DNA from: Pholiota molesta
Taxonomy: Eukaryota > Basidiomycota > Agaricomycetes > Agaricales > Strophariaceae
Assembly (NCBI GenBank): GCA_014925825.1
Contig: JACGCK010000098.1
Location: forward strand, 108,400 to 172,399
DNA: 64,000 nucleotides
Direction of reading: 5' to 3'
Both the position numbers and the translations under genes were made by a program. The notes beneath the pieces were generated by a model that saw only the letters and a list, made by a program, of their open reading frames with translations, did not search any database and was not told where the DNA came from. Positions 1-9,971 of the stretch are shown here, one piece after another. Numbering within the stretch: position 1 is the first letter of the stretch; each line of letters starts with the position of its first letter.

Positions 1-1031
1 TGTATATAAGGATACGTTTATAGACGCAACGGAGATATGTCAGGATCGCAGCAGATAATGTGCCACATTCTGCTCGATCCCGGGCCCCAAGTCGGTGGTG
101 CTAATGCGCAGAGCACCCATTTTATGCACAACAATGAGAACATACAGCGTTAGGGCGTCGCATGGAACAGCATAAAGAACAAGTCTGAGTCAGGAGATGG
201 TTCCAAAGTTCGGAAGGGCGGCCACGCTGGAAACACGCGGAGACGGCCTGACAACTAGCATGGACGCCGTTCACACCAATGTCCATATGCCTAGTACTAG
301 TAGTAGTGCAGGAGAGCCGCGTATCTATAGAGGGAGCATTGGAAGACGAGCTTTGGGTCTTATCCACCAATTCGATTGCCATGGGCGGAACCGAACGCTC
401 GACTTTTTCGGAGGAAACGTTCAACTACCGATGGGGCGGACACATCAAGTTGAAATCGCGTCACAAGGCAGATCTATACATACGCTACTAGAAGCAGCCG
501 AGGTTGGTTGTCAGTGGACTGCGCCCCTCCCCAAGAAGCGAAGGCTCAGGCGCTCAGGCCTACGCTCAAGCGTCGGTGGCCGCCCACCCCCAATATCCTC
601 CGCACGGCGTCGTTCCTGCTCCCCCATCTCCTGCTGCGTCGCCCCCCGCGCGCTTCGTCCTCATGCGCATCCCCGCGCCCCGCCCCCTCCGGGCCGCCTA
701 CACCCGCACGCGCGAGGGCCTGAAGGCAGCCCGCCGCTGGATGAAAACGCGACCCAGCGCGTGCTGGCGCGCGGCGAGGGAAAAAGGTCATGCGCCAGGC
801 GGAAGCTTTCGCGTGAGTTGTGACAATAGTGACTAGTCACAGTCCCGTTCGTCCAACTTGAACGCAACAGAACGCAACCAAAACGCATTGAACAGATTCC
901 CATCCTCTTAGGCACACGTTCTGTCCTATCCCGCAACTGTCCACAACAACCGCAGCTAACCAGGGCACGTAGATCTGGTATGCTATATCATCCACCCGTC
1001 GTCCCAGCGAATACCTGCCAGTTCAGAAGCC
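1..1031. other. No supported gene; GC-rich remnant at about 500-830
   Basis: No intact gene can be supported here. Positions 500-830 are much more GC- and CpG-rich than the flanks and can be read as Pro/Ala/Arg-rich peptides in all three forward frames. None has a convincing start, splice pattern or known domain. This could be a decayed exon of a Pro-rich protein, but it may equally be chance open frames in GC-rich DNA. Confidence 0.35.
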
Positions 1032-2177
1032 ATGCTTAGCCTGTTAATGCGGTCTCGCCTCTATCGGTCTTGCCGCAAGCTTGATCTGCATCCTGCGCTA
1101 GGTCTGAATCCATGGTGTTCCACACTGTATGCACATGCTGCACGGGTATCTACGTCAGCCTTAGGGAAGAGGATGCTTGTGGTGCGTTTTCACCACAAAA
1201 TAAGAGCATTGTGCTGATTCTACCCCAAGACTTCGACAGAGACGACCCGCAAAGGAGGAGACCGCCATCTTGTGCTGCGTACTCTACGGCCTGAACAACT
1301 GTCCGCAGTGGGCCAAGAGATTACTGATTTGTCGGGGAAGGGGCAGACAGTCCTGTCCACTCTCGCCGATCCACATCCGCAGGGGTGTATATATAAGCCC
1401 AGAGGTGACGTTCCGACATATACCTGCTTTCCGGAGAACACTAGAGGGTTCTTTTACTATCATAAACCCCCAGATGGGCCCGAATTCTCTGCGGGAGTGC
1501 GTTTCAGGATCTGCAATAGTGCGGCAGACTTCGAACACGGTCGGGACTTGCTCGACACCAGGGGAGACATTTGGAGCCCCAAACTTTTGGAACTTGTCAA
1601 ACATAATCAACACAGGCAATTTTTGTCGTTATTGCGCGCCGAAAATCTGATTGACGAGGAGCTCATCCATGATATCAACAAGTTGGACACCACACATAAT
1701 GTGCGAAGATGCCATGCTTCTCTCTCCGACCCATTCTACATGAACCTCGGACACACAAGTAAAAAGATCACGTATGTCACTCGTGCAAAGTTGGTCCGGC
1801 TAGTGTTCGCACAGAAAGCATTCCGAGTGCACACCGCTACGAACTCGTACGTGAGTCCACTGACTGGTCAGGCATTTCATCATCGAGCACTCGCTTTCGT
1901 GCTGATTGCGATCTACATAGGATTGATCAAGGCCCGGTTCGAATTATCAGATCTTCCGGAACACAAAGCACTAGGGCCCACACTTGTTATACGCGTTCTC
2001 AAAGTGGTTGAACCTGTTCATTCGCTCTTCCCTACGACTAAAATCCCAATTCCTGTTCCCGGAACCCTCCTATATCGCAATGTTCACGGACGGAGGAGAC
2101 GCGTTGTGCATGTCCCGCTGAAAAAACAGCCGATGGCGGATGTCCTTCTTGAGCTCGCGAAGACCGCTTGGGCATGA
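1032..2177 (+). CDS. Hypothetical protein, two exons, possible mitochondrial presequence
   Basis: The proposed model is exon 1 at 1032-1181, an intron at 1182-1241 (GTGCGT donor, CTGAT branch-like site, AG acceptor) and exon 2 at 1242-2177, giving 361 residues. The intron removes an in-frame stop and keeps phase 0. The N-terminus is basic, free of acidic residues for its first 17 positions and rich in Arg, Leu and Ser, which would fit a mitochondrial presequence. The body contains the motif GFFYYHKPPDGPEF followed by a stretch around RFRICNSAADFEHG, which I recall from uncharacterised Agaricomycete proteins of no known function. The C-terminus is basic (HGRRRRVVHVPLKK). No catalytic motif is visible. 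The start ATG sits in a reasonable context (gaagccATGc). The gene looks intact; the function is unknown and the organelle assignment is inference. Confidence 0.6.
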
Positions 2178-2269
2178 GGAAGGGTGCCGGTGAGCACGTA
2201 TCCAAGCTGGCTGGGAACGCAATTTATTGGCCTCCCGTCAGCTGTCTCTGGACACGATTCATTTCATGT

Positions 2270-2429
2270 GGTTAGATACCCAAATACGTAGAGACGGAGA
2301 GGACATACCATTCTAATGAAAATAGGTTGGAAACGTGTCAACGCGTTGCGGTTAGATACCCAAATACGTAGAGACGGAGAGGACATACCATTCTAATGAA
2401 AATAGGTTGGAAACGTGTCAACGCGTTGC
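2270..2429. repeat. Perfect 80-bp direct repeat, two copies
   Basis: Two adjacent copies of an 80-bp unit start at 2270 and 2350. They begin GGTTAGATACCCAAATACG and end in AACGCGTTGC, and I see no difference between them. The repeat lies about 90 bp downstream of the hypothetical gene. Its perfect identity suggests a recent duplication or an assembly artefact. Confidence 0.9.
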
Positions 2430-2799
2430 TGCCAGTCGCATCTCCGTCCACTCGTCTACTCCGCCCTCTGACCTTGGTCGACGATGCTCTTACAGCTGGC
2501 CCCGTAATCGTACCTTCTGAGAGCCACAGGCGCCATGCGATGTCAATGGCAGGACGCGTTCGACGCCGCGGCTGTTGAATTCGATCACAATCAACGTCGG
2601 CAGAAATTGGGTGTGTAAATTCTCATGTCCAAGGCGGCGCTTGAGCTGACGCTGCTCACACTCTTCCAGCAACGGTTGAACGTCGACAGATGGCGCCAGA
2701 TTGGTTCATCGAAGACGTGCGCTCCTCACTGCGTCTAATATCTGAAATCCCCGCGATGCACTCTCGAGACCCGATCCCGAGGACGTTGTCGCTGTTGGC

Positions 2800-3194
2800 G
2801 TCAGTGGATTGTTGCGCAGAGCCTCGCGCTGGACCACGGCCCTCATCCTTCTGTAGAGCGTGTGTTAATGATTGGTGCGTACGGTTTTGTATATGATTAT
2901 CTTGCCGAAATGTCCTCAACTTAACCTATCTGAATACATTTAGGAATAACGTGTGCAAAGGTACTTGGGTATATCGCCATTCATGTATTGGCGATCGCCT
3001 ACTGCACGTTGTTGGCTATGGTCTCCGTTGGATTCTTCTTCAAGATAAGCGTTGCGTTTAGGGACCGAAATTTAATCATTGTTTCTGAATTAATCCCAAT
3101 AATACCTGGCGTACTCTTTTGGTTTTGTGCATATGCCATATATCAACTATTGGAATCACTTGTACGACCCGTGCATGCCTATATTAGACGTTAG
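2800..3194 (+). pseudogene. 3' fragment of a seven-helix membrane protein gene, relative of 52676-54069
   Basis: The exon at 2944-3194 reads on from a GT-AG intron at 2875-2943 and encodes a hydrophobic C-terminus. Its start (GITCAKVLGYIAIHVLAIAY) aligns with the last exon of the membrane protein gene at 52676-54069 (GITLAKKVGYVALHIFTIAF), and the intron phase is the same. The fragment continues about 30 residues beyond that paralogue before a stop at 3192. Upstream of the intron only about 18 codons keep the frame (ending VERVLMI), then stops appear and no other transmembrane exon is found. I read this as the surviving 3' end of an older paralogue. A gene with very different upstream exons is possible but less likely. 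Confidence 0.5.
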
Positions 3195-3230
3195 ATATTC
3201 ATTGTATTTCGAAAGAAAGTTAAATAGTTG

Positions 3231-3404
3231 AAAATCGTCATGACCCAATCCCACCGAGGACCTTAAACACATCTCCTTGCCTTTCCTTAAATGCCTTGAG
3301 TTTGGTCATAGCCAGACAGCGCATTAATCCGATTCGCAAACGCGACCGCCCGCCCCTCCACGCTCCGTCTACCATCCCGCGCGTCCTGCAACCCCCTCTC
3401 ATAC
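3231..3404 (-). pseudogene. Inverted copy of the 3' end of the gene at 50580-52032
   Basis: About 170 bp match the reverse complement of about 51870-52045, covering the last 50 or so codons and the stop of that gene (TKLKAFKERQGDVFKVLGGI). I count about five substitutions and a 2-base deletion that shifts the frame, so identity is near 97 percent. No other part of the parent gene is present. The neighbouring membrane-protein fragment (2800-3194) converges on this piece, as the full-length relatives do at 50.6-54.1 kb. That fragment is far more diverged, so the two copies need not have one origin. Confidence 0.85.
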
Positions 3405-3829
3405 GTTCACGTCGAACGTGAACGGAGGAAGGTGGGATTGAGGTGGGAGAAGAGAAAAGCAAGAATGAACTTCGGCACGCGTTGGATCCGAGCTGAGTCT
3501 GAAAAGAGGCAGCGCCGACGTGTTGGACTGGCCATGTGTTGACTTGGTCTGCACCTCACCGTGTTCACAACTGTCGCTAGAACCACATCGACGAACGACT
3601 CACAACGGAAGCCCGTACGGAGAAGAGTCACTATCAAGACATTATCTATCATATGGGCAAGTCCTCGATACTGGTAAGCGCATACCTTCTTTAGAGATTG
3701 AATATTAACCGCCGAAATTGACATTAATTGTGGATCTTTAACAGTGCGGATTGTGCCATCTTTCGACTCTCCCTCGCTAATACCCTACATAACTTAGTTC
3801 TACAGGCGGTCCCAACTTCTCAAAGTGTC

Positions 3830-5222
3830 ATGTCGATCAATACCTTCCCTCAAGAATTAATCTCACTCATCATGGACTACCTCAGCGACGACCGGGAGTC
3901 ACTCAAGGCTGCGTCACTGGTATCTCCAGTGTTCCTTCCCACATGTCAAAGTCATCTTTTCAAGCACCTCTGCATGACCTCGTTTAACCCTGTGTTCGAC
4001 TACCAGTATTCTGCCTGGGCCGATATCCTCAGGTGTTCCCCGGATTTACTCCACTACGTTAAGATTTTGGAGATCGGTCCACCGCTTCTCCGATCGCGTG
4101 CGCTGTGGACGACATATTTCCTCGACGAAATACCCTCCGAAGATACCCTTCATCCTTTAATCAACGACCCTCGCCTCGAATCCATCCTGGCGGGCATCAT
4201 CCATCCTGTGTCCGTCACACTTCGATTTCAGCTCTTCCAATGGCGAAATATCTTGCCGTCTCTGCAAAAAGAGATCAACCGTCTCATCTACCACGAATTA
4301 TTGACATCTTTGTCCTTAGAGGATGTCAACGACTTTCCCCTGGATTTTCTTCAAGATTGCAGAAACTTGCTTCATCTTAGTCTAATAGCCGTTTGTCCGT
4401 TACACCCCGAAATTGTCGTCGAACATAGTCCATGCAACAACAAAGGATTCCTTGATACGCTTACGCTGATGACGTCCGATCAATGTATCGAAGCACTTAT
4501 CTCTACTCTCTCTGCTTCTCGATCCCGCTTGTGCCTCTCACGTCTGCGTACTTTATCTATCAATATAAGCTTGGGAAACGGAGCGGATATTCTTCGTATA
4601 ATTTCCCGTGCTGCCCCAAAAGTCGCCTCTATCTCATTACGCGTAATTGATCCTTGTACGTCCATTTATCAATATTGGTATGTCACTAAAGTTAACCCAT
4701 ATTTTCACAGCGTACAGTCTCTATAATCCGAAAGACTTTCCAAGACTACAAAATCTGGTCATCAGCGCCTCATATTCCCGACGTTCGCAGCCGATTCGGG
4801 CTTTCGCATCTTTGCTATCGAAGTTCAATTCCCGAAGTACCCTGGAAGAGCTCACCATTCACCTCCGCATGGACGTACCTCGACAATATGTTGAGAGCCG
4901 GTCGCACGCGGAGCCGCCTGAAACGGTATGCAGCGATTCCGACTGGCAGCTGGTGGAGGAGCAATGCATGGTCGCGGGGAGATTTCCTTCGTTGCGGAAG
5001 ATGACTCTCGCGTTTCGCCCGAAGGACGTCAAGCATGTTATGAGCCCCTATTTGCCGTCGTATCTCGTGAAAGTCATGCCCAATCTGTATGCGTTGACGT
5101 CTCCCACTATTGAGTTACTCGAAGGTGAGTCTTCCAAATTATTTTATCATTTCGTTGTATAGCGCGCTAATTTGGCTCCTCCAGACCCGTTCGAAGGACA
5201 CCAGTATGCACCAACAACTTAA
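3830..5222 (+). CDS. F-box protein, tandem copy 1
   Basis: The model has three exons, 3830-4655, 4711-5124 and 5185-5222, coding for 425 residues. Introns are 55 and 60 bp with GTACGT and GTGAGT donors and clean phases. The N-terminus (INTFPQELISLIMDYLSDDR) is an F-box-like domain of the type common in Agaricomycetes, followed by a long leucine-rich region without a named domain. Such proteins usually act as substrate receptors of SCF ubiquitin ligases; the substrate here is unknown. The start was chosen because the paralogue at 6193 begins at the same MSIN and similarity weakens upstream. The last exon encodes only about 12 residues (PFEGHQYAPTT) and is shared with the paralogue. The first intron lies where the paralogue has open coding sequence. 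Confidence 0.8.
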
Positions 5223-5337
5223 ATGTATACTAATCGTACAATTTTATTTATTGCTGTTCATGGACGCTACCGTACATGACGCGTTGTTTTCTTGCACGAA
5301 CGGAATGGATACTGGAAATTAAGGCAGTACCAAGGCA

Positions 5338-5445
5338 GTACACTTCACACCACCTTTAATGGCCTGCCACGCGGGCCGCAAAGGATGAGACAGATCAGCG
5401 GGAATGATTTCCTATAGCCAAGGATTGTCGACTTACAAAGGATTG
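5338..5445 (-). pseudogene. Glutathione S-transferase gene remnant
   Basis: The stretch from 5340 to about 5387 matches the last GST exon (7701-7770) on the minus strand, including the codons for WQA and KGGVK. It then joins directly to sequence equal to the start of exon 4 and the preceding splice acceptor (7904-7940). About 150 bp in between and everything upstream are lost. The remnant lies downstream of F-box copy 1 exactly as the complete GST lies downstream of F-box copy 2, so the original duplicated block held both genes. Confidence 0.8.
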
Positions 5446-5499
5446 TCGAGCTGCGTAGGATGTGTGAACGAGGTTGGACAGGGTTGGACGAAAGCTTGA

Positions 5500-5595
5500 C
5501 AGAGCGATAGATTGCCGACGTTCGGCAAGGATGTTTGGTTCGGAAGCTTACGGCGTGATTAACAGAACCTCCTAATAATAACAACAGCACTTCAG
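5500..5595. repeat. Dispersed inverted repeat, partner at 44705-44800
   Basis: About 90 bp including CGACGTTCGGCAAGGATG, TTCGGAAGCTTACGGCG and CTAATAATAACAACAGCAC recur in reverse complement at 44705-44800 with small indels. Neither copy overlaps a gene. It is probably a relic of a mobile element or an old segmental duplication. Confidence 0.75.
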
Positions 5596-6192
5596 AGAGT
5601 GCTCATTGCCAACTTCCAAGCCCATACCAATTTCCAACGCCACTCGAACTGCCTATCTTTCCTCCCAAGCTCTGTGTTATCAAGTCTCTGCCGTGCTCGC
5701 TGTCCTTTGTGAACTTGAGTTCGAACTTTGAAGCTTTAGCTACCTACCAAGGCTCGTACCCGTTCGCCACGGCCGCTACATAGTTCCAACATCGACGAAC
5801 AAGCTGCAAGAGAAGATCGTGTTCGTGTGGAGAAGAATCGGTATTAGGACAATATCTGACATAGGCAAGTCCTGTACGTACGTTTTTTTAGAGATTGAAT
5901 ATTGACTACCGGAGTAGAAGTGCTTAATTCGCGAATCGCGTTGAACGTTGAATGTTGAATGCCGAGCGCTGAGCGTTGAGCTGCGGATATTGGTCGGTTT
6001 AACCATAGAGACAATAATCTCTACATGCAATCAAGATTAATGGTTTTTTCTATAGCTTGATAGAGCCAATAAGATCTAAACGATCAAACCCTCGAAATTT
6101 CTCCGATCGGTCACCCTAGCGCGAGCGCGATCTTTCCACTGTCCCTTGCTGACACCCTGCATAACTTATCTCTGCCGGCGGTCCCAAGCACT

Positions 6193-7598
6193 ATGTCGAT
6201 CAATACCCTTCCTCAAGAATTAATCTCACTCATCATGGACTACCTCAGTGACGACCGGGAATCGCTCAAGGCTGCATCGCTAATATCTCCCATATTCCTC
6301 CCCACATGTCAAAATCATCTTTTTAAGCGCCTGTGCATGAGCTCGTTCAACCCTGTGTTCGACTACCAGTGTTCTGCCTGGGCCGATATTCTCAGGCGTT
6401 CCTCGGATGTACTTCAATACGTCAAGATTTTGGAAATCGGTCCACCTCTCCTCCGATCGCGATCGCGTTCGTTTTGGTCGACACGTCTCCTCGGGGATAC
6501 CCCATCCGAAGATACCCTTCATCCTTCAATCAACGACCCTCGCCTCGAATCTATCCTGGCAGGCATCATCCATCCGCAATCTGTTACACTTCGATTCCAG
6601 CACTCCCAATGGCGAAATATCTCGCTGTCTCTGCAAAAAGTGATCAGCCGTCTTATTAGCCAGGAATTATTGACAACTTTATCCTTAGAGGATGTCAACG
6701 ACTTTCCCCTGGAGGTTCTTCAAGATTGCAGAAACTTGCTTCATCTCAGTCTCATAGCTGTTCGTCCGTTACACCCCGAAATTATTGTTGAGAATGGCCC
6801 ATCCAGTAACACAGGATTCCTCGATACGCTTACGCTAATGTCGACCGATCAATGTATCGAAGCACTCATCGCTACTCTCTCTGCGTCTCGATCCCGCTTG
6901 TGCCTCTCACGTCTCCGTACGATATCTATCAATATAGGCTTGGAAAACGGACCGGATATTCTTCAGAAAATCTCCCGTGCTGCCTCAACAATCACCTCTA
7001 TAACATTACGCTTCATTGATCACATTAGCAATACCGGTTTATCCCCAAATACAACCCACGCCTGGGAAGCGTACGATCTCTGTCACCCGAAAGCCTTTTC
7101 AAACCTGCGGAGTCTCGTCATCAGCGCCTCGTATTCGCGACATTCGCGCCCAATTCGCGCGTTAGCATCCTTCCTATCCACGTTCGGCCCCCAGAGTACC
7201 CTGGAAGCGCTCACCCTTCATTTCCGCACGGACGTACCTCGACTGAGGTTTCAAAGCCGGACGCACGCGGACTCGCTGGAGCGGATGTGCAGCCATGCCG
7301 ACTGGCGGCTGGTCGAGGCGCAATGCATGGGCGCGGGGCGATTTCCGTCGTTGCGCAAGGTGACGCTCGCGTTTCGCCCAAAGGACGTCGTCGGGATGGA
7401 CATGAGCCCCTATTTGGATCAGACGTTGCCGCTGTGTCTCATGAACGTCATGCCCAATCTGTATGCGCTGATGTCTTCCACTATCGCGTTACTCGAAGGT
7501 GGGTCCTTCCACTCCGCTAATTCCGTTCGTTGTATATCGCGCTGATTTTGCTCCCCCAAGACCCGTTCGAAGGATATCAATATGAACCAGCACCTTAG
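6193..7598 (+). CDS. F-box protein, tandem copy 2
   Basis: The model has two exons, 6193-7498 and 7561-7598, coding for 447 residues. The intron is 62 bp (GTGGGT donor, CCCCAAG acceptor). It is closely similar to the gene at 3830 throughout: F-box-like N-terminus (INTLPQELISLIMDYLSDDR), leucine-rich body and a short last exon (PFEGYQYEPAP). The first intron of copy 1 is absent; that segment is read as coding (around HISNTGLSPNTTHAWE), making this protein about 20 residues longer. Flanks are also shared with copy 1 for some distance on both sides (AGAGATTGAATATT upstream, ATACTAATCGTACA downstream). It probably serves as an SCF substrate receptor. Its 3' end lies about 100 bp from the convergent GST gene. 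Confidence 0.85.
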
Positions 7599-7700
7599 AT
7601 GTATACTAATCGTACACTCTTATTTATTGCTGTTCGGCATGCGACCCTACGGTACATGATACATTGTTTTCTTGCACCTGACGGAATGGATACTCGAGAT

Positions 7701-8607
7701 CTAGGCGGTGCTCTTCACCCCACCTTTAACGGCCTGCCACGCGGGCCGCGAAGAGATGTCGTCGAACCATCTGGGGAATCCGCAAAGTGAATACTCATGA
7801 ACTCGAAATCGTGACTTGAGAAATCGCCACCGCACCTCTTGACATTCGGCCTGGATTCCATAACATTGGCCCCCGTTCTGGGGAGCATATGGCCATACGG
7901 AAGATGGAACAGATCAGCGAGTGTGATTTCCTATAGCCAGTGATTGGTGAGTAACGGATTCTGGATTTGGTACGCGGTCGACTTACATTTCCAGCGAGAT
8001 ATTTCTGCTTGCTGAGGATCTTGTCGTATACATCCAGCTTGCTCGAGAGCGTGGCAATAAGCTTGTCGAATGTCGCTTTATCGCCTTGCTGTCCTTTCAT
8101 TCTATTCAAAGTGCAGTCCCAAGCGGTGTGCTCAGTTCGATACTGGGAAAGGTGGCAATCTGCTCACGGTTTAATAACCATTTCGAGCACGGCTTTCTCT
8201 GCGGGATCATTGAAGTCCATCATCTCGACGGATACGGCTTGGTGGAGGAGCGCCTCGGCCTTGAGGTCCGAGGTCGGGATTAGGGGAGTGCCTTGGTCGC
8301 CGTATTTTCGGGCGATATAGTAGCCTATAGCGCGGCTTTCATACAGGATAAAGCCATCGTCGTCCTAAGTAGGGCGACGGTGAGACACGTATATCTCGAA
8401 GCGATTATATCGTGGAACAGTCGGGCGAAGACGTACGAGATACGGGACTTGGCCGAAAGGCTGTTTCTCCATGTACTCGGGAGATTTGTGTGCTCCTTTG
8501 CTCATGTCGATAGGATGGAACTCGAATGGGGCATTCTTCTCATGGAAGACGACTGCGGCGCGGCGAGTGCACGTAGACAAGGCAGAGCCGTAAAGTTTGA
8601 GGACCAT
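7701..8607 (-). CDS. Glutathione S-transferase, phi-like, gene A
   Basis: Five exons (8607-8437, 8364-8168, 8101-7987, 7930-7836, 7770-7701) code for 215 residues, the usual size of the family. All four introns are 56-72 bp and every junction keeps phase. The N-terminal thioredoxin-like domain starts MVLKLYGSALSTCTRR and contains PFGQVPYL and the glutathione-contacting YESRAI. The helical C-terminal domain carries VYDKILSKQKYLAGN and ITLADLFHLPYG. These are hallmarks of basidiomycete GSTs close to the phi class, cytosolic enzymes that conjugate glutathione to electrophiles; in wood-decay fungi they are thought to act on wood extractives and lignin fragments. Gene B upstream has identical exon phases, so the two arose by tandem duplication. 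Confidence 0.93.
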
Positions 8608-9050
8608 TTCTTATTCCTTTGAAAAGCAGACTTCAGATGTGTTGAGATGGGGTAGAAAACTCGTAGGCAAGTGAATGTGGGACCGTGTCTTGAATTCCGA
8701 CCATGACCGCATCTACTTGAAAACGTGCCTGATCGACCGACGTCGCTTGGCGGCGATCGCTATGACGTCGACCTCATGTCGGAGGAGGCACTTGGTTGGT
8801 CTGCCCCAAGTCTACCCATGGCAAAATTGTATTGATCCTTGCTTCCAGAGTCTGCATCATATAAAAATTTAATAATCTGACCCATTCAAGTTATAAGCCA
8901 GCGAGCAGAAATGTTTTTGAATAACGTATGACTCAATTTCAAGACTACAACGTGTTTGTATATATCGATTCTCATGTATTCGACGTACTTCTTCGATCAA
9001 AAAATCCAGGATGTCCAGACTATCGTACACGGTCTCAAGTCTTCGAATCA

Positions 9051-9906
9051 TCAGACACTGCTTTTGACGCCCCCTTTTACTTCCTGCCACGAAGGTCGGG
9101 CACTTATCTCTTCGAACCATCTTTGGACGAGACATGAGAATGTGGGAACGTGGAGGAAAATAGAATACTGCACCTCTTGACGTTGGGCTTCGATGTCATG
9201 AGATCGCTCCCAGCTATGCCGAGCATGACAGCGTAGGGAATGTGGTATAGATCCGCCTGCGTGAGCTCCTAAGGACCGCTCGTCAGGCCCATATCGAAGT
9301 TGAACTGATGGCAAACTTACGTTGCCAGCAAGGTATTTCTGCTTGCTCAGAATCTTGTCATATACATCTAACTTGGCGTTCAAACCTTTGAGCAGGTTCT
9401 CGTATACGGCTACGTCCGTTGTTCCTCCGCGCATACTGTAGAGATAGTTTAGTATCAACTTGAAGTTTTTTTTATGAATAAGGACGCACGGTTTGAAAAC
9501 CTTCTCTACGACAGCGCTCTCGGCATAGTGGTTGAAGTGAGTCGTCTCAGTCGACGCCGCTTGAAGGAACAGCGCGTAGGCCTTGGGATCGGAGGGAATG
9601 AGCTTTGTGCCCTGGTCTGGATATTTCGCCTCGATATATTGGCAGATGGCCCTGCTCTCGTAGAGAATAAATCCATCGTCATCCTCAAACAATCGTTAAT
9701 CAATGGTGATGAGCGTATAAGCCAAAACATCTCACGATGTAAGGGACGACACCGAAAGGGTGTTTCTCTAGATATTCTGGTTTTTTCTGCTCTCCTTTCG
9801 AGATGTCAACTGGAACGATCTCGAAGGGGACCTTCTTCTCGTAGAGAATTATTCCGACCCGACGAGTGCAGGTTGACATGGGGTATCCGTATAGCTTGAG
9901 AACCAT
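9051..9906 (-). CDS. Glutathione S-transferase, phi-like, gene B
   Basis: Five exons (9906-9736, 9683-9490, 9435-9321, 9268-9174, 9120-9051) code for 214 residues. Introns are 52-54 bp with intact borders and the same phases as gene A. Signature segments are MVLKLYGYPMSTCTRR, PFGVVPYI, YESRAICQYIEAKY and VYDKILSKQKYLAGN, ending in ISARPSWQEVKGGVKSSV. The protein is similar to gene A but clearly diverged, so the duplication is not recent. The predicted role is the same, a cytosolic glutathione transferase for xenobiotics or lignin-derived compounds. A TATA-like box lies about 60 bp upstream of the ATG. Confidence 0.93.
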
Positions 9907-9965
9907 TTTGATATCAAATTCTGGAATGGAGGGATGGTGGGTCTAACTCTCAAAAGCGACGCAAA

Positions 9966-9971
9966 TTTATA
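9966..9971 (-). promoter_or_regulatory. TATA-like box of GST gene B
   Basis: TATAAA on the minus strand, about 60 bp upstream of the ATG at 9906. This spacing fits a core promoter with a short 5' leader. Confidence 0.5.

Noticed and set aside
197..823. Open frame of 208 codons at the left edge
   Set aside because: Low-complexity GC-rich segment open in all three forward frames, with no splice or domain evidence.
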